Assembly (NCBI GenBank): GCA_033398695.1 | Contig: CM065818.1 | Location: forward strand, 80,844,092 to 80,908,091 | Reading direction: 5' to 3' | Length of the DNA: 64,000 nt | Origin: Orobanche coerulescens | Taxonomy: Eukaryota; Streptophyta; Magnoliopsida; Lamiales; Orobanchaceae | Part shown: piece by piece, positions 45,252 through 56,462 of the stretch | Layout: each line of letters begins with the position of its first letter | Numbering within the stretch: the stretch's first letter is position 1 | The notes under the pieces: generated by a model | The model's input: only the letters and a program-made list of their open reading frames with translations | Databases searched by the model: none | Told to the model about the DNA's origin: nothing | Made by a program: the position numbers and the translations under genes

Positions 45252-46207
45252 TGATACGAAGCCGAATACTCCAAGCGAAGAAGATGAAGTAAGAATTGAC
45301 GTAAAACACCTCGATCGCACTACAACCTACTTAGGCGAGAAAACAGAAACGAGGCACGGAGTTACCTTGATAGTCGGAATTGGAGTAACTTAAACAAAAG
45401 ACAAGCAGCACCTTGGGGAGGGGAAAAGGATCAAGTGGCAACTAAACAAATAAAAGAATGTTCAGCTTTCTCTTACAAAAGCAGCAGGATTCTTGGCAAA
45501 AAGGGCGGCTGTCAACAAACAACTTGGAGGCAAAGACCCAGCTTTTACTTTTGTCCACAAGTGACATGAGGAACCTTTTTATTATCTTTTATTATTCTAA
45601 GCTCAGCTTGTATTAGTTTAAATTATCTTGTCAGGCTGCTTTTGCCTATAAATAGTGGCAGTAGAGTTGTAATGGGAGATTATTGAATGTTGAAGAATTA
45701 AGAACACTTTGTGTTTTTCCCTGGTGAATGCTTTTCATCAAAACTTGGTTTTTATTCGACGCGTTTCGAATACTAATCTGATTGATTCTCAATAAGTCTT
45801 GAGGAGAAATCACTTTATCAAATTATAGGTCTAATTTGATAAAACATCTGTTTATACCTTGTTTCGATATTCTGTTCATTTTTCAATACAGTTTGATACT
45901 TGTCCGATATTTCGCATGAAGTGTTGTTCGATCCTTCGAACTCATTTCCTGTTTTAACTTTGTTTCCGTCCAAAACGTGCTGTTTCGAGTGTCGCTGTTT
46001 GGAGGTGGCCTGTTTCGAGTCATTTTCCAGTTGGCCAAATTCCTATCTTGTTGCTGTATCGAATTACCGCCTTCATCACTCGTCAGTATTGTTGCAGCGA
46101 GCTGTTGTCACCAGTTCCCGACAGTTTCTTGTCGATAGCTTCCGTTCATCAAAAGGCCTTTCGCTGTATCGAGAGCGAATTCGCCTCTCAAGCGAGAATT
46201 CGTATCA
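45252..46207 (+). repeat. Fam1 copy F 5' LTR
   Basis: This 956-bp LTR carries the tail coding segment up to TAA near 45391, a TATA box near 45648 and both hairpins (about 45789-45843). It is followed by TAAG and TGGTATCAGAGCCCC, the best initiator-tRNA-Met match among the Fam1 copies. Confidence 0.92.
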
Positions 46208-46247
46208 TAAGTGGTATCAGAGCCCCAAGTTCTTGATCTTTGACATT

Positions 46248-47995
46248 ATGGATCTCAACGACGCTGACTTCTTGGCAAAACTTCGTGACGCATTGCGTGA
46301 CGTACCAGAACAACGCGACCAGCGTTGGCAACCTAGGCGTGGTGACTATGAACGACCCTCACGCCATGTCGAAGAGTTCAAGGTGAACGAGCTCCCATAG
46401 TTCGTTGGAGGAACAGATCCTGAAGTTTACCTAGAATGGGAATGGAAAATTGATCGTATGTTCGAATTTAAAGACCTTGACGATGAGAAAAGGTGTAAGT
46501 ATGCAATTCTCAAGTTGGGGAAAGGAGCTTCACTTTGGTACGAAGGAGTGAAAACACGAAGAGCTCGTACGGGGAAAGAAAAGATCCGTTCGTGGGATTC
46601 GTTAAAAGGAAAACTTCGTAAAAGATATGTGCCAACATCACACCGGTTATCCTTATACAGGAAGATTGCGGATCTCATGCAAGGCAAGTTAAATGTCAGT
46701 GAGTACATTGAGGAGTTTGAGAACCTAACCTTAATGGGAGAGATAGAGGAGAATGAGGAGCAGAAGATGTCGCGATTCTTGCGTGGCTTAAACCGAAGCA
46801 TAGCTAACTCGGTGGAACTGTATCCATACGAGGACTTCAATACATTATGCGGGTTATGTGTGAAGTTAGAAGCTCAGAACAGGATGAAGCTCTACAAACC
46901 CGAGTTTCCAGTCAAATTTGGAAACCCAAGCGTCGTATCTAGTTCAGCGGTTAAGGCAACTGTACCGACTCCGATTCCTGTTGCGAATCCGGCTAAGGCG
47001 ACTATACCCTACGTACCGAAGGAGACGAGTTTGGCTAAAGTAAGATGTTTCAAATGTCAAGGGTTCGGACATTATCAAAATGCTTGTCCAAACAAACGAG
47101 TAGTGACACTAAGGGAAGCTGTCACGATCCGAGATGAGTTGTTGGTTGAGGAAGAAAGATTAGGTGACGTATTTGATTTCGACATGAAGGACGAAGATGG
47201 AGAAGAATGTGAGACTTACGATGCTCCAAGCTATGACACGGATTTAGTTCTGCGAACGCTACAGCCAAAGTCAGATCGAATGATTCGGAACAGCGAAATC
47301 AAATATTTCACACGAAGTGTCAAATTGGAAAGAAATGGTGCAGTTTGATCGTTGATGGAGGGAGTTGCACCAACGTCGCTTCCAGCGAGATGGTGACTAA
47401 ACTCGGGCTGACCACTACGGCTCACCCGAAACCTTACACTTTGCATTGGCTCGATGATGGGAGCAAAATAAGGGTAACTAAACAAGTGAGGATTGGACTA
47501 GCCATGGGTTCATATGAAGACAACGTATTATGTGATGTACTCCGATGGATGCATGCCATGTCTTGTTGGGAGACCATGGATGTTTGATAGGACGTTTTAC
47601 ACCGAGGAAGAAGCAATGAGTACGAGTTACGGGATAAGGGCAAGAAGATTGTGCTTAAACCAATGTCACCGCAAGCTATTCACTCTATGAGTTCTAGTAG
47701 GAGTGAAAAACCAAAACTGGCCATGTTTGCTAGCGAACGGGAGGTGGAACATGCTATTAATGATGGCAAGTTTGTGTACTTGTTGGTTCTGAAGGAGACA
47801 CGGAATGGTAACATGGTTGTGCGGAACGAAAGGATGGATGCCTTATTACGCGAATTTGCGGATGTTTTTCCCGAAGAATTACCGTCGGGTTTACCACCAA
47901 TTCGCGGGATTGAACATCAAATCGACCTCATACCGGGTGTGTCGCTCCCTAACAAAGCTGCCTATAGATGTAATCCCGAGGAGACGAAGGAATTA
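46248..47995 (+). pseudogene. Fam1 copy F gag-pol, 5' part
   Basis: Gag starts MDLNDADFLAKLRDALRD (46248). A TAG at 46398-46400 replaces the glutamate codon of ELPEF, and gag continues open from 46458 with the capsid region and knuckle CFKCQGFGHYQNAC. A small indel near 47265 shifts the frame before protease ([15 protein letters not shown]), and another near 47540 after it. The frame EETKEL ends at the Fam3 insertion and continues as [12 protein letters not shown] after it. Confidence 0.9.
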
Positions 47996-48820
47996 TGATA
48001 CGGATCGGTCAACATCATCAAATACAAAAAGAAGATTATCCGACCAAGCTTGATTGAGTCGCAGGCATACATAAACTCCTCATGCAAAATACATGGACAA
48101 ATTACCAATTCTCGCGCGCACGACGACTTCGTAGCAGTTTTAGTATTTTGCCCATAACTTTCTCGTCTGAAATCCGATTCAGGTGATTCAAGTGGCCATG
48201 GAAAGCTTAGAAAGAGAGCTACAAATCTTATAAGACCATAGGACCAAATTCGGACCCATTGGATCCCAGAAATGACAAAACCGACAGCATCATATTTGGT
48301 CCAAGATCATGAAGATTTTTGTCTCTTCTAGTTTCAAGACTTCATTTTCAAAGTCCACTACAATGCTTGGGTCCCTCCACACTTCAATAATTCGGCCAAC
48401 CCAAGTGAATGGAAGCTTTATTTTTGTTGTCCTTGTCAAGTATCACATGGGAGAGATTTTGTCCCCACCTTTGAACTTGATGCGATTACGACATCTCCAA
48501 ACGAAGTAAGAATCAACGTAGGTGACGATACCAAGTTGCATGCTGATACGATATCAAATATTCCAATCGAAGATGCTCCAATAAAAATCGACATCCACGA
48601 CGATACAAATTCGCATGGCCATGCATCATTATACTTGGGAGAAAAGAACACGCGTATTGGAGTTACGTTGTTAATCGGAACTGGAGTAACGTAAAACTCG
48701 ACGACAGGATCGGTCCAAAAGCATGGAAATTCGACCACATCATGCTTGAAAGGGACCCCGACTTATCTTCATTATCCTCCTTCCCCACCTTACTACAAAT
48801 CGGCCCAAGCATAATTAATT

Positions 48821-49126
48821 GATGAAGACTTTCATCAAATATTTCCTTCATGTCATTATCCTTCATGTCATAATCCTTCATGTCATATTAACCATAATAG
48901 TTCCAAAAGGCTTGATATCATATCTTCACAAAATCCTCACCCCACCTTGATGATTCGGCCGATTTGAACATTTGATGAAGACTTTCATCAAATGTTTCCT
49001 TCATGTCATTATCCTTCATGTCATAATCCTTCATGTCATAATCACCATAATAGTTCCAAAAGGCTTGAGATCATATCTTCACAAAATCCTCACCCCACCT
49101 TGATGAATTCGGCCGATTTGATGGAT
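48821..49126 (+). repeat. 153-bp tandem duplication in the Fam3 LTR
   Basis: Two units start GATGAAGACTTTCATCAAAT at 48821 and 48974. Each holds repeated CCTTCATGTCAT pieces and ends near GATTCGGCCGATTTG. The unit start is an inverted repeat (TTGATGAA, then TTCATCAA). The same duplication is in the 3' LTR from about 52092. Confidence 0.88.
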
Positions 49127-49176
49127 TTGCTAGGAAATTTCATTTTCTTGTTTTGTTGTATTTTCTATGGTTGGAA

Positions 49177-49194
49177 ACTACTATATATAGTAGT
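49177..49194 (+). promoter_or_regulatory. TATA box within an 18-bp perfect palindrome
   Basis: ACTACTATATATAGTAGT is fully self-complementary and holds the TATA motif. The same 18 bases occur in both Fam6 LTRs (37420-37437 and near 42510). In Fam3 a polyadenylation-like AATAAA follows near 49227. Confidence 0.65.
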
Positions 49195-49321
49195 ACTTGT
49201 TGTATTTGTAAGGCATCTTGAATATTAATAAACCTTGTATTTCTTTGAAATATACATTGAACGAGTTCAACAAAACTTTAGTTATTATTTCGACGCGTCT
49301 CGAATTATAACTTGATCGATT

Positions 49322-49376
49322 CTCAATAGGTCTTGAGGAGAGATTATCTTTATCGAGTTATAGGTCTAATTCGGTA
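49322..49376 (+). other. Twin TAGGTC-loop hairpins, Fam3 version
   Basis: Hairpin 1 is CTCAA/TTGAG around TAGGTC (49322-49337). Hairpin 2 is TATCGAGTTA/TAATTCGGTA around TAGGTC (49351-49376), the same stem as Fam2, with two U-G pairs. The 3' LTR has the same pair near 52593-52647. Confidence 0.8.
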
Positions 49377-49919
49377 AAACACATTCAAACCCATACACTA
49401 TCCTACATCACGGCCGAAAACCGTATAAATTTCGGTCACCACCTTGTACTTTTGGTTGATACTTTGATACTTTTCCAAACATAATAATATTCCGTTGTAT
49501 TTCATACGCATTACGTACACTTACATACGTAATTCGTATCATAAGTGGTATCGGAGCCCAAGGTCATCTCCTTGGGCGATCAACTATATTCACCGAATTT
49601 TTTTTGTTGAAGTATTTAGTCACCTTCTTGGGTTGTTCTTCACGGTTAGAAGAATTTTCGCATAACATTGGCAGATTAGCGCAGTCGGAAGAAAATAAAT
49701 TTTCCCGTGGATTCGACCGTTGGATCGTCACGAAATTTTGACAAAGGTAAAACAACTCATTGAACTACAGTCTGAACGGTGGAGATCAGATTCTTTGATC
49801 ATCTTCTTGGTTCATTCTTCACGGCTTTCTTGGCAAATTTTGTGTTCGGAGCTCAAGGTCATCTCCTTGGGCGATTTATTCAACGATTTCTTATCAAGAA
49901 CTATCTCTTGATTCTTGTT

Positions 49920-50231
49920 ATGGATTTATCCGATCTCGATTTCTTGATGAAACTCCGTGACGCACTAAACTGCTTACTGGAGCAACATATGCAAGCAAGA
50001 CGCAGAGACGACGCCAACGATATTGATTTCTTGGCTAAATTCCGCAGCATACCGGAGTTCCACGGATCTAGTAATCCAGATGCGTGCATGGATTGGCTCC
50101 ATGATTGTGAGGAGCATGCGGACTTTAAGGCTGCCCCGATCAACCGCCGTGTTTCGCTGGTGACAAAGCGCCTCCGCGGTAGCGCCGCCTTCTGGTGGAA
50201 AAAATTGAAAGTCCCGTTCACAACAACGTAA
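49920..50231 (+). pseudogene. Fam3 short gag-like frame
   Basis: The start MDLSDLDFLMKLRDALN resembles the Fam1 gag start. It is followed by IPEFHGSSNPDACMDWLHD and RGSAAFWWKKLK, the usual retrotransposon gag capsid pattern (F-x-G, then W, then A-x-x-W-W). The frame closes at about 104 residues, near FTTT. Sequence just after (KPKITAWQKFRKYFARKFIP in another frame) still looks like gag, so a frame shift has probably shortened it. Confidence 0.75.
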
Positions 50232-50313
50232 GCCTAAAATCACAGCTTGGCAAAAATTCAGGAAATATTTCGCCAGAAAATTTATCCCAAAAGCGAAACA
50301 AGATCACGGCTTT

Positions 50314-51269
50314 ATGCTTTCTGAAACGGCTAATCTTGGAGATGAACTCTTTGTCACTGACGACTTTGATATGACAGAATTTCCTGCGGCATTTTTTGAT
50401 GACAAAGAAGACGATGGTTGGAGTCGAGCTGCCCTATCGGAGCAAAGTGGGTCGTATGACTTTGTTGCGGAACGAAACGAGCTTAGTGGGTTAATTTTTG
50501 ATGAGACATTATTCAAGGAGCCCGATAATATGGAAAGTGGATCGGGTTATGATGGACCGCCAATATTTGATACAGAATCAGATGACAAAGAGGACCCCAT
50601 AATTGATCTCGAGCTTCCCATTTTTGAAGGTGAGCATGTACACATGCGGGTGCTTAAGGAGACCCGAGATAATGGCGTGGTTGTGCAAAGCGAACTAATC
50701 GAACAAAGACCGCCTTGTTATATTCCACACAAGGTTGTTTCAATTATTGTCAAAAAACTGGAGGGTCCTAATCCATTTGTTCTTGTTGAACCAGTTCTTG
50801 ACACCGACCAATGTGAAAGCAGCGTGGCTGCGTATAATCGGAAAATAGTAAGGGACGAATTCGTTATCAAGGGAGTGAGGACGCGATTTGTGTTCACTTA
50901 GCACAGGAGTTGGAAATTACTCCGTTAAACCATAAATCACCTTTTCGGGATTCCATTAAGGGGAATGGAAGACTCCTAGGTATGTCGTTTGTTTCCATTT
51001 TGCATGTTGTCCTTTTGGATACGCAATCACAAGTTAAAGTCAACATTATGGACGAAAATTACATCTTCAAACCGGGAGGAGTGCAATTATATCCGGAGTA
51101 TCAACCCTTCTTTCGGGCATTAGAATCAAGAATGAATCTTCTTGAAAAAGAAGGGAATGATGTGATTAAGACCGAGCATCCAATGAACTACATGTCAAGT
51201 CTTACAGCACAAAAAAAAAGTTCAAAATCTGGATTTGAGGTCAAATCCTTTGAAAGGGGGAGGGTATGA
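50314..51269 (+). pseudogene. Fam3 extra protein region, acidic, shared with Fam2
   Basis: A 195-residue frame (50314-50901) is very acidic at first (DDKEDDG, ESDDKEDPIIDLE), then has HMRVLKETRDNGVVV, which resembles the Fam1 segment after protease, and IIVKKLEGPNPFVLVEPVLD. After a frame shift a second frame (50910-51269) reads MEITPLNHKSPF, SIKGNGR and DENYIFKPGG. The last pieces have close counterparts in Fam2 internal region b. I know no family for this region. The last residues run into the purine tract and the 3' LTR start. Confidence 0.7.
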
Positions 51270-52812
51270 TACGAATCGGTCAACATCATCAAATACAAAA
51301 AGAAGATTATCCGACCAAGCTTGATTGAGTCGCAGGCATACATAAAATCCTCATGCAAAATACATGGACAAATTACCAATTCTCGCGCGCACGACGACTT
51401 CGTAGCAGTTTTAGTATTTTGCCCATAACTTTCTCGTCTGAAATCCGATTCAGGTGATTCAAGTGGCCATAGAAAGCTAAGAAAGAGAGCTACAAATCTT
51501 ATAAAACCATAGGACCAAATTCGGACCCATTGGATCCCAGAAATGACAAAACCGACAGCATCATATTTGGTCCAAGATCATGAAGATTTTTGTCTCTTCT
51601 AGTTTCAAGACTTCATTTTCAAAGTCCACTACAATGCTTGGGTCCCTCCACACTTCAATAATTCGGCCAACCCAAGTGAATGGAAGCTTGATTTTTGTTG
51701 TCCTTGTCAAGTATCACATGGGAGAGATTTTGTCCCCACCTTTGAACTTGATGCGATTACGACATCTCCAAACGAAGTAAGAATCAACGTAGGTGACGAT
51801 ACCAAGTTGCATGCTGATACGATATCAAATATTCCAATCGAAGATGCTCCAATAAAAATCGACATCCACGACGATACAAATTCGCATGGCCATGCATCAT
51901 TATACTTGGGAGAAAAGAACACGCGGATTGGAGTTACGTTGTTAATCGGAACCGGAGTAACGTAAAACTCGACGACGGGATCGGTCCAAAAGCATGGAAA
52001 TTCGACCACATCATGCTTGAAAGGGACCCCGACTTATCTTCATTATCCTCCTTCCCCACCTTATTACAAATCGGCCCAAGCATAATAAATTGATGAAGAC
52101 TTTCATCAAATATTTCCTTCATGTCATTATCCTTCATGTCATAATCCTTCATGTCATATTCACCATAATAGTTCCAAAAGGCTTGATATCATATCTTCAC
52201 AAAATCCTCACCCCACCTTGATGATTCGGCCGATTTGAACATTTGATGAAGACTTTCATCAAATGTTTCCTTCATGTCATTATCCTTCATGTCATAATCC
52301 TTCATGTCATAATCACCATAATAGTTCCAAAAGGCTTGAGATCATATCTTCACAAAATCCTCACCCCACCTTGATGAATTCGGCCGATTTGATGGATTTG
52401 CTAGGAAATTTTATTTTCTTGTTTTGTTGTATTTTCTATGGTTGGAAACTACTATATATAGTAGTACTTGTTGTATTTGTAAGGCATCTTGAATATTAAT
52501 AAACCTTGTATTTCTTTGAAATATACGTTGAACGAGTTCAACAAAACTTTAGTTATTATTTCGACGCGTCTCGAATTATAACTTGATCGATTCTCAATAG
52601 GTCTTGAGGAGAGATTATCTTTATCGAGTTATAGGTCTAATTCGGTAAAACACATTCAAACCCATACACTATCCTACATCACGGCCGAAAACCGTATAAA
52701 TTTCGGTCACCACCTTGTACTTTTGGTTGATACTTTGATACTTTTCCAAACATAATAATCTTCCGTTTTATTTCATACGCATTACGTACACTTACATACG
52801 TAATTCGTATCA
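51267..52812 (+). repeat. Fam3 3' LTR
   Basis: It is collinear with the 5' LTR, including the internal TGATGCG and TGATACG starts (about 51750 and 51815), the 153-bp duplication and the hairpins. It follows GAAAGGGGGAGGGTA and is followed by the target duplication AATTA. Confidence 0.92.
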
Positions 52813-55067
52813 AATTACAAAACCAAATTGAAGAACTGATGGATCGTGGATATGTTCGAGAAAGCCTAAGCCCTTGTGCGGTTCCGGTATTACTGGTTCC
52901 AAAGAAGGACGGATCTTGGAGGATGTGTATTGACAGTCGAGCGGTGAACAATATAACCATCAAGTATCGATTTCCGATTCCGAGGCTTGATGACATGTTG
53001 GACGAATTACACGGATCAGTGATCTTTTCAAAAGTTGATCTACGAAGTGGTTATCACCAAATTCGGATGCGGGAAGGAGATGAGTGGAAGACAGCCTTCA
53101 AAACTAAACACGGGCTGTATGAATGGACTGTTATGCCATTCGGTCTTACAAATGCACCGAGTACTTTCATGCGCTTGATGAATGAGGTACTTAAGCCATT
53201 TTTAGGGAAATTTGTGGTTGTATACTTAGATGATATTTTGATCTACAACCGATCGTTGCAAGAACATTTCGAACCTTTGAGGCAAGTCTTCGAAACCCTT
53301 AGAGACCAGAAGCTGTATGGAAAAAAGGAGAAGTGCTCATTTTTGGTCGAAAGTATAGTCTTTCTTGGCTATGTTGTTTCAAAGAATGGAGTGTCGGTCG
53401 ATCAAGCGAAGATTGAAGCAATTAAGTCCTGGCCGGTTCCCACTACAGTGACGGAGGTTAGATCGTTCCATGGACTAGCTTCATTTTACCGAAGATTCAT
53501 TCGAGACTCCAGTACCATTGCAAGCCCAATAACCGAATATTTGAAGAAAGGCACGTTTAATTGGAGTCGGGCTGCTCAGGAGTCATTTGCAAAGTTGAAG
53601 GTGAAGTTGTGCGAAGCACCAATCTTAGCATTACCCGATTTTTGGCAACCGTTTGAGGTGGAATGTGATGCTAGCGGAGTGGGCATTGGAGCGGTTCTCA
53701 TTCAGGGAAAGCGACCTATTGCTTATTTTTCCGAGAAGTTAAACGGTGCTCGTCTCAATTATTGTACGTACGACAAGGAGTTTTATGCTATTGTGAGGGC
53801 TCTAGATCATTGGAGTCACTATCTTCGACCAAAGCATTTTATCATACACTCGGACCATGAATCTTTGAAGTACATTAACGGGCAACACAAGTTAAGTCCC
53901 AGGCATGCGAAGTGGGTGGAATTCTTACAATCATTTCACTTCTCATCAAAGTATAAGGATGGCAAGAGCAATATTGTAGCGTATGCATTGTCTAGGCGTT
54001 ATGCCTTACTCGCCACTCTTGATATTCGTTTGCTTGGATTCGATACGAAAAGAGTATTACGAAGGTGATGCGGATTTTGGCGAGACCTTCGCCTGTGCAA
54101 ACTGGCCCGGTGGGAGAATTTTCGATACAGAGGGCTTTCTTTTAAGGGAAATCGTCTTTGTCTACCCAGGCACACGATTCGCGAATTGCTGATTCGAGAG
54201 GCTCATGGGGGAGGTTTGGCTGGCCACTTCGGTTCGGCCAAGACATTGGATGTCCTTAAAGAACATTTTTATTGGCCAAGGATGCAAGGGGATGTTAATA
54301 ATATAATCAGTAAATGTGTGACGTGCCATGTTGCGAAGAGTTCGTTCAAACCAGGAGTCTACACACCTTTACCGATCCCGGAGAGGCCGTGGGAAGATGT
54401 CTCAATAGATTTCATTGTGGCTTTGCCTCGAACCCAAAGAGGTAAGGATGCGATCATGGTTGTTGTCGATCGTTTTTCAAATATGGCTCATTTTGTTCCT
54501 TGTCACAAAACCGATGATGCGAGTAATGTTGCTGACTTGTATTTTCGAGAGGTGGTGCGATTACATGGAGTTCCGAAAACTATTGTTTCGGACCGGGACT
54601 CGAAGTTTCTAAGCTACTTTTGGAACACATTATAGAGGAAGATGGGAACCAAGCTTTTGTTTAGTACTTCACATCATCCTCAAACCGACGGACAAACTGA
54701 AGTAACGAATCGAACACTGGGACGCCATTGCAGGCTTGGTGAGCAAAACACAAAAGGATCAGGATCTCAAATCGCACATGCGGAGTTTGCTTATAATCGA
54801 TCTCCTACTCATGCCACTGCACACTCTCCATTTGAAGTAGTTTACGGACTGAATCCTTACATGCCGCTAGATCTAATTCCACTACCAAGTGACGAATTGG
54901 TGCATAAGGATGCGGAGTCAAAACTAAAATCAGTGATGAAATTACACGAACAGGTGCGGGATCGAATCAAAGAAATAAACGAGGCGTACAAAAGGAAGTC
55001 GAACAAGCAAAGAAAGCCGAGACTATTCGAGGTTGGAGATTTAGTTTGGTTACATTTGAGGAAGGAA
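52813..55067 (+). pseudogene. Fam1 copy F pol, 3' part
   Basis: After the AATTA duplication RT resumes at [16 protein letters not shown] and is open through [26 protein letters not shown], RNase H ([12 protein letters not shown]) to about 54045, where an indel shifts the frame. Integrase follows in pieces: the zinc region and first core part from 54186, a TAG near 54633 in place of tryptophan, and the second core part (54642-55067) with [10 protein letters not shown]. It breaks at LVWLHLRKE, where foreign sequence begins, so the DLSPY end and the purine tract are missing. Confidence 0.9.
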
Positions 55068-55503
55068 ACTTGTTTATCGATTTCGTTTCACCCGGAACAT
55101 GATTTTGGCTTTCTTGGAACGAACCCTTGAACCCTTGTAGTTTCTTAGTGTCGATTGAGATTTCGTTTAGTGTTGTTGATTCGTAGCGGTGTTATTCTCG
55201 TAGTGATTGTGTTGTTATTGATTTCTCGCGAAGGTGGCCGGTTTTTGGAGCTATTTCGGGACTGTTTTGGGGCTGTTTCGGCCGGGCTGTTTCGGGACTA
55301 TTTTGGGGCTGTTTCGGCCGAGCCGCTTTCGTCGGAGTATTCACAAATTGATTTTGAGGCAAGTATCTTGCCCATACATTTCGTGTTTTGTGGATATTAT
55401 GGTTGTTAATCGTCGATATGTGCTAAATAAATATTTATAACCATTTTTCAAAAGAATCGGTATATTTACTGTCATGGTTTTCATAAAGGTTACCCGTGTG
55501 TGT
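55068..55503 (+). other. Foreign 436-bp patch replacing the end of copy F integrase
   Basis: The sequence has no counterpart in the other Fam1 copies. It contains GGGACTGTTTTGGGGCTGTT- and CTGTTTCGGCCG-type repeats of about 42 bases (55255-55325), and a piece reading TTGAGGCAAGTATCTTGCCC that resembles the leader of LTR K2 (CGAGGCAAGTACCCTT near 31399). It may be a fragment of a TGTAAY LTR. It ends exactly where the copy F 3' LTR starts (TGATATG, one base changed). Confidence 0.7.
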
Positions 55504-56462
55504 TGATATGAAGCCGAATACTCCAAGCGAAGAAGATGAAGTAAGAATTGACGTAAAACACCTCGATCGCACTACAACCAACTTAGGCGAGAAAACAGAA
55601 ACGAGGCACGGAGTTACCTTGATAGTCGGAATTGGAGTAACTTAAACAAAAGACAAGCAGCACCTTGGGGAGGGGAAAAGGATCAAGTGGCAACTAAACA
55701 AATAAAAGAATGTTCAGCTTTCTCTTACAAAAGCAGCAGGATTCTTGGCAAAAAGGGCGACTGTCAACAAACAACTTGGAGGCAAAGACCCAGCTTTTGC
55801 TTTTGTCCACAAGTGACATGAGGAACCTTTTTATTATCTTTTATTATTCTAAGCTCAGCTTGTATTAGTTTAAATTATCTTGTCAGGCTGCTTTTGCCTA
55901 TAAATAGTGGCAGTAGAGTTGTAATGGGAGATTATTGAATGTTGAAGAATTAAGAACACTTTGTGTTTTTCCCTGGTGAATGCTTTTCATCAAAACTTGG
56001 TTTTTATTCGACGCGTTTCGAATACTAATCTGATTGATTCTCAATAGGTCTTGAGGAGAAATCACTTTATCAAATTATAGGTCTAATTTGATAAAACATC
56101 TGTTTATACCTTGTTTCGATATTCTGTTCATTTTTCGATACAGTTTGATACTTGTCCGATATTTCGCATGAAGTGTTGTTCGATCCTTCGAACTCATTTC
56201 CTGTTTTAACTTTGTTTCCGTCCAAAACGTGCTGTTTCTAGTGTCGCTGTTTGGAGGTGGCCTGTTTCGAGTCATTTTCCAGTTGGCCAAATTCCTATCT
56301 TGTTGCTGTGTCGAATTACCGCCTTCATCACTCGTCAGTATTGTTGCTGTAGCGAGCTGTTGTCACCAGTTCCCGACAGTTTCTTGTCGATAGCTTCCGT
56401 TCATCAAAAGGCCTTCCGCTGTATCGAGAGCGAATTCGCCTCTCAAGCGAGAATTCGTATCA
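55504..56462 (+). repeat. Fam1 copy F 3' LTR
   Basis: It begins TGATATGAAGCC instead of TGATACG and is otherwise collinear with the copy F 5' LTR. No purine tract precedes it because of the patch at 55068-55503. The target duplication TGGAC follows. Confidence 0.92.

Larger units (their letters stand above)
47996..49541 (+). repeat. Fam3 5' LTR, mosaic structure
   Basis: The outer start is TGATACGGATCGG. From about 48090 to 48260 it resembles U3 of Fam2. At 48479 it contains TGATGCGATTACGACATCTCC, matching the start of the Fam4 LTR, and at 48544 TGATACGATATCAAATATTCC-like sequence matching the start of the Fam6 LTR, with the Fam6-type tail frame ending in TAA near 48693. A 153-bp tandem duplication covers 48821 to about 49126. 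The TATA palindrome, leader and hairpins resemble Fam6. Confidence 0.88.
47996..52812 (+). mobile_element. Fam3 non-autonomous element, nested in copy F
   Basis: Two 1546-bp LTRs (47996-49541, 51267-52812) flank a 1725-bp internal region. AATTA stands on both sides (47991-47995 and 52813-52817) and once in the empty site of copy D. I count roughly 15 differences between the LTRs by eye, about 1 percent, so it is the youngest dated insertion here. The internal region has a primer site (49546), a leader of about 370 bases without recognised features, a short gag-like frame and two further frames, and a purine tract (51252-51266). No protease, RT or integrase is present. Confidence 0.93.
45252..56462 (+). 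mobile_element. Fam1 copy F, nested in element H
   Basis: The element begins TGATACGAAGCC (45252) and ends CGTATCA (56462), with TGGAC on both sides (45247-45251 and 56463-56467). Removing it joins GGCATGGAC to TGTTAGGC of element H. It contains Fam3 at 47996-52812. Its two LTRs are close to each other and share features not in LTRs 1-5, such as TCGAGAGCGAATTCGCCTCTCAAGC near the 3' end. Confidence 0.92.

Noticed and set aside
48309..48738. Recurrent 66- and 100-residue frames in Fam3 LTRs as genes
   Set aside because: They are duplicated with the LTR. The plus-strand tail frame explains the conserved part and the minus-strand one is its shadow.
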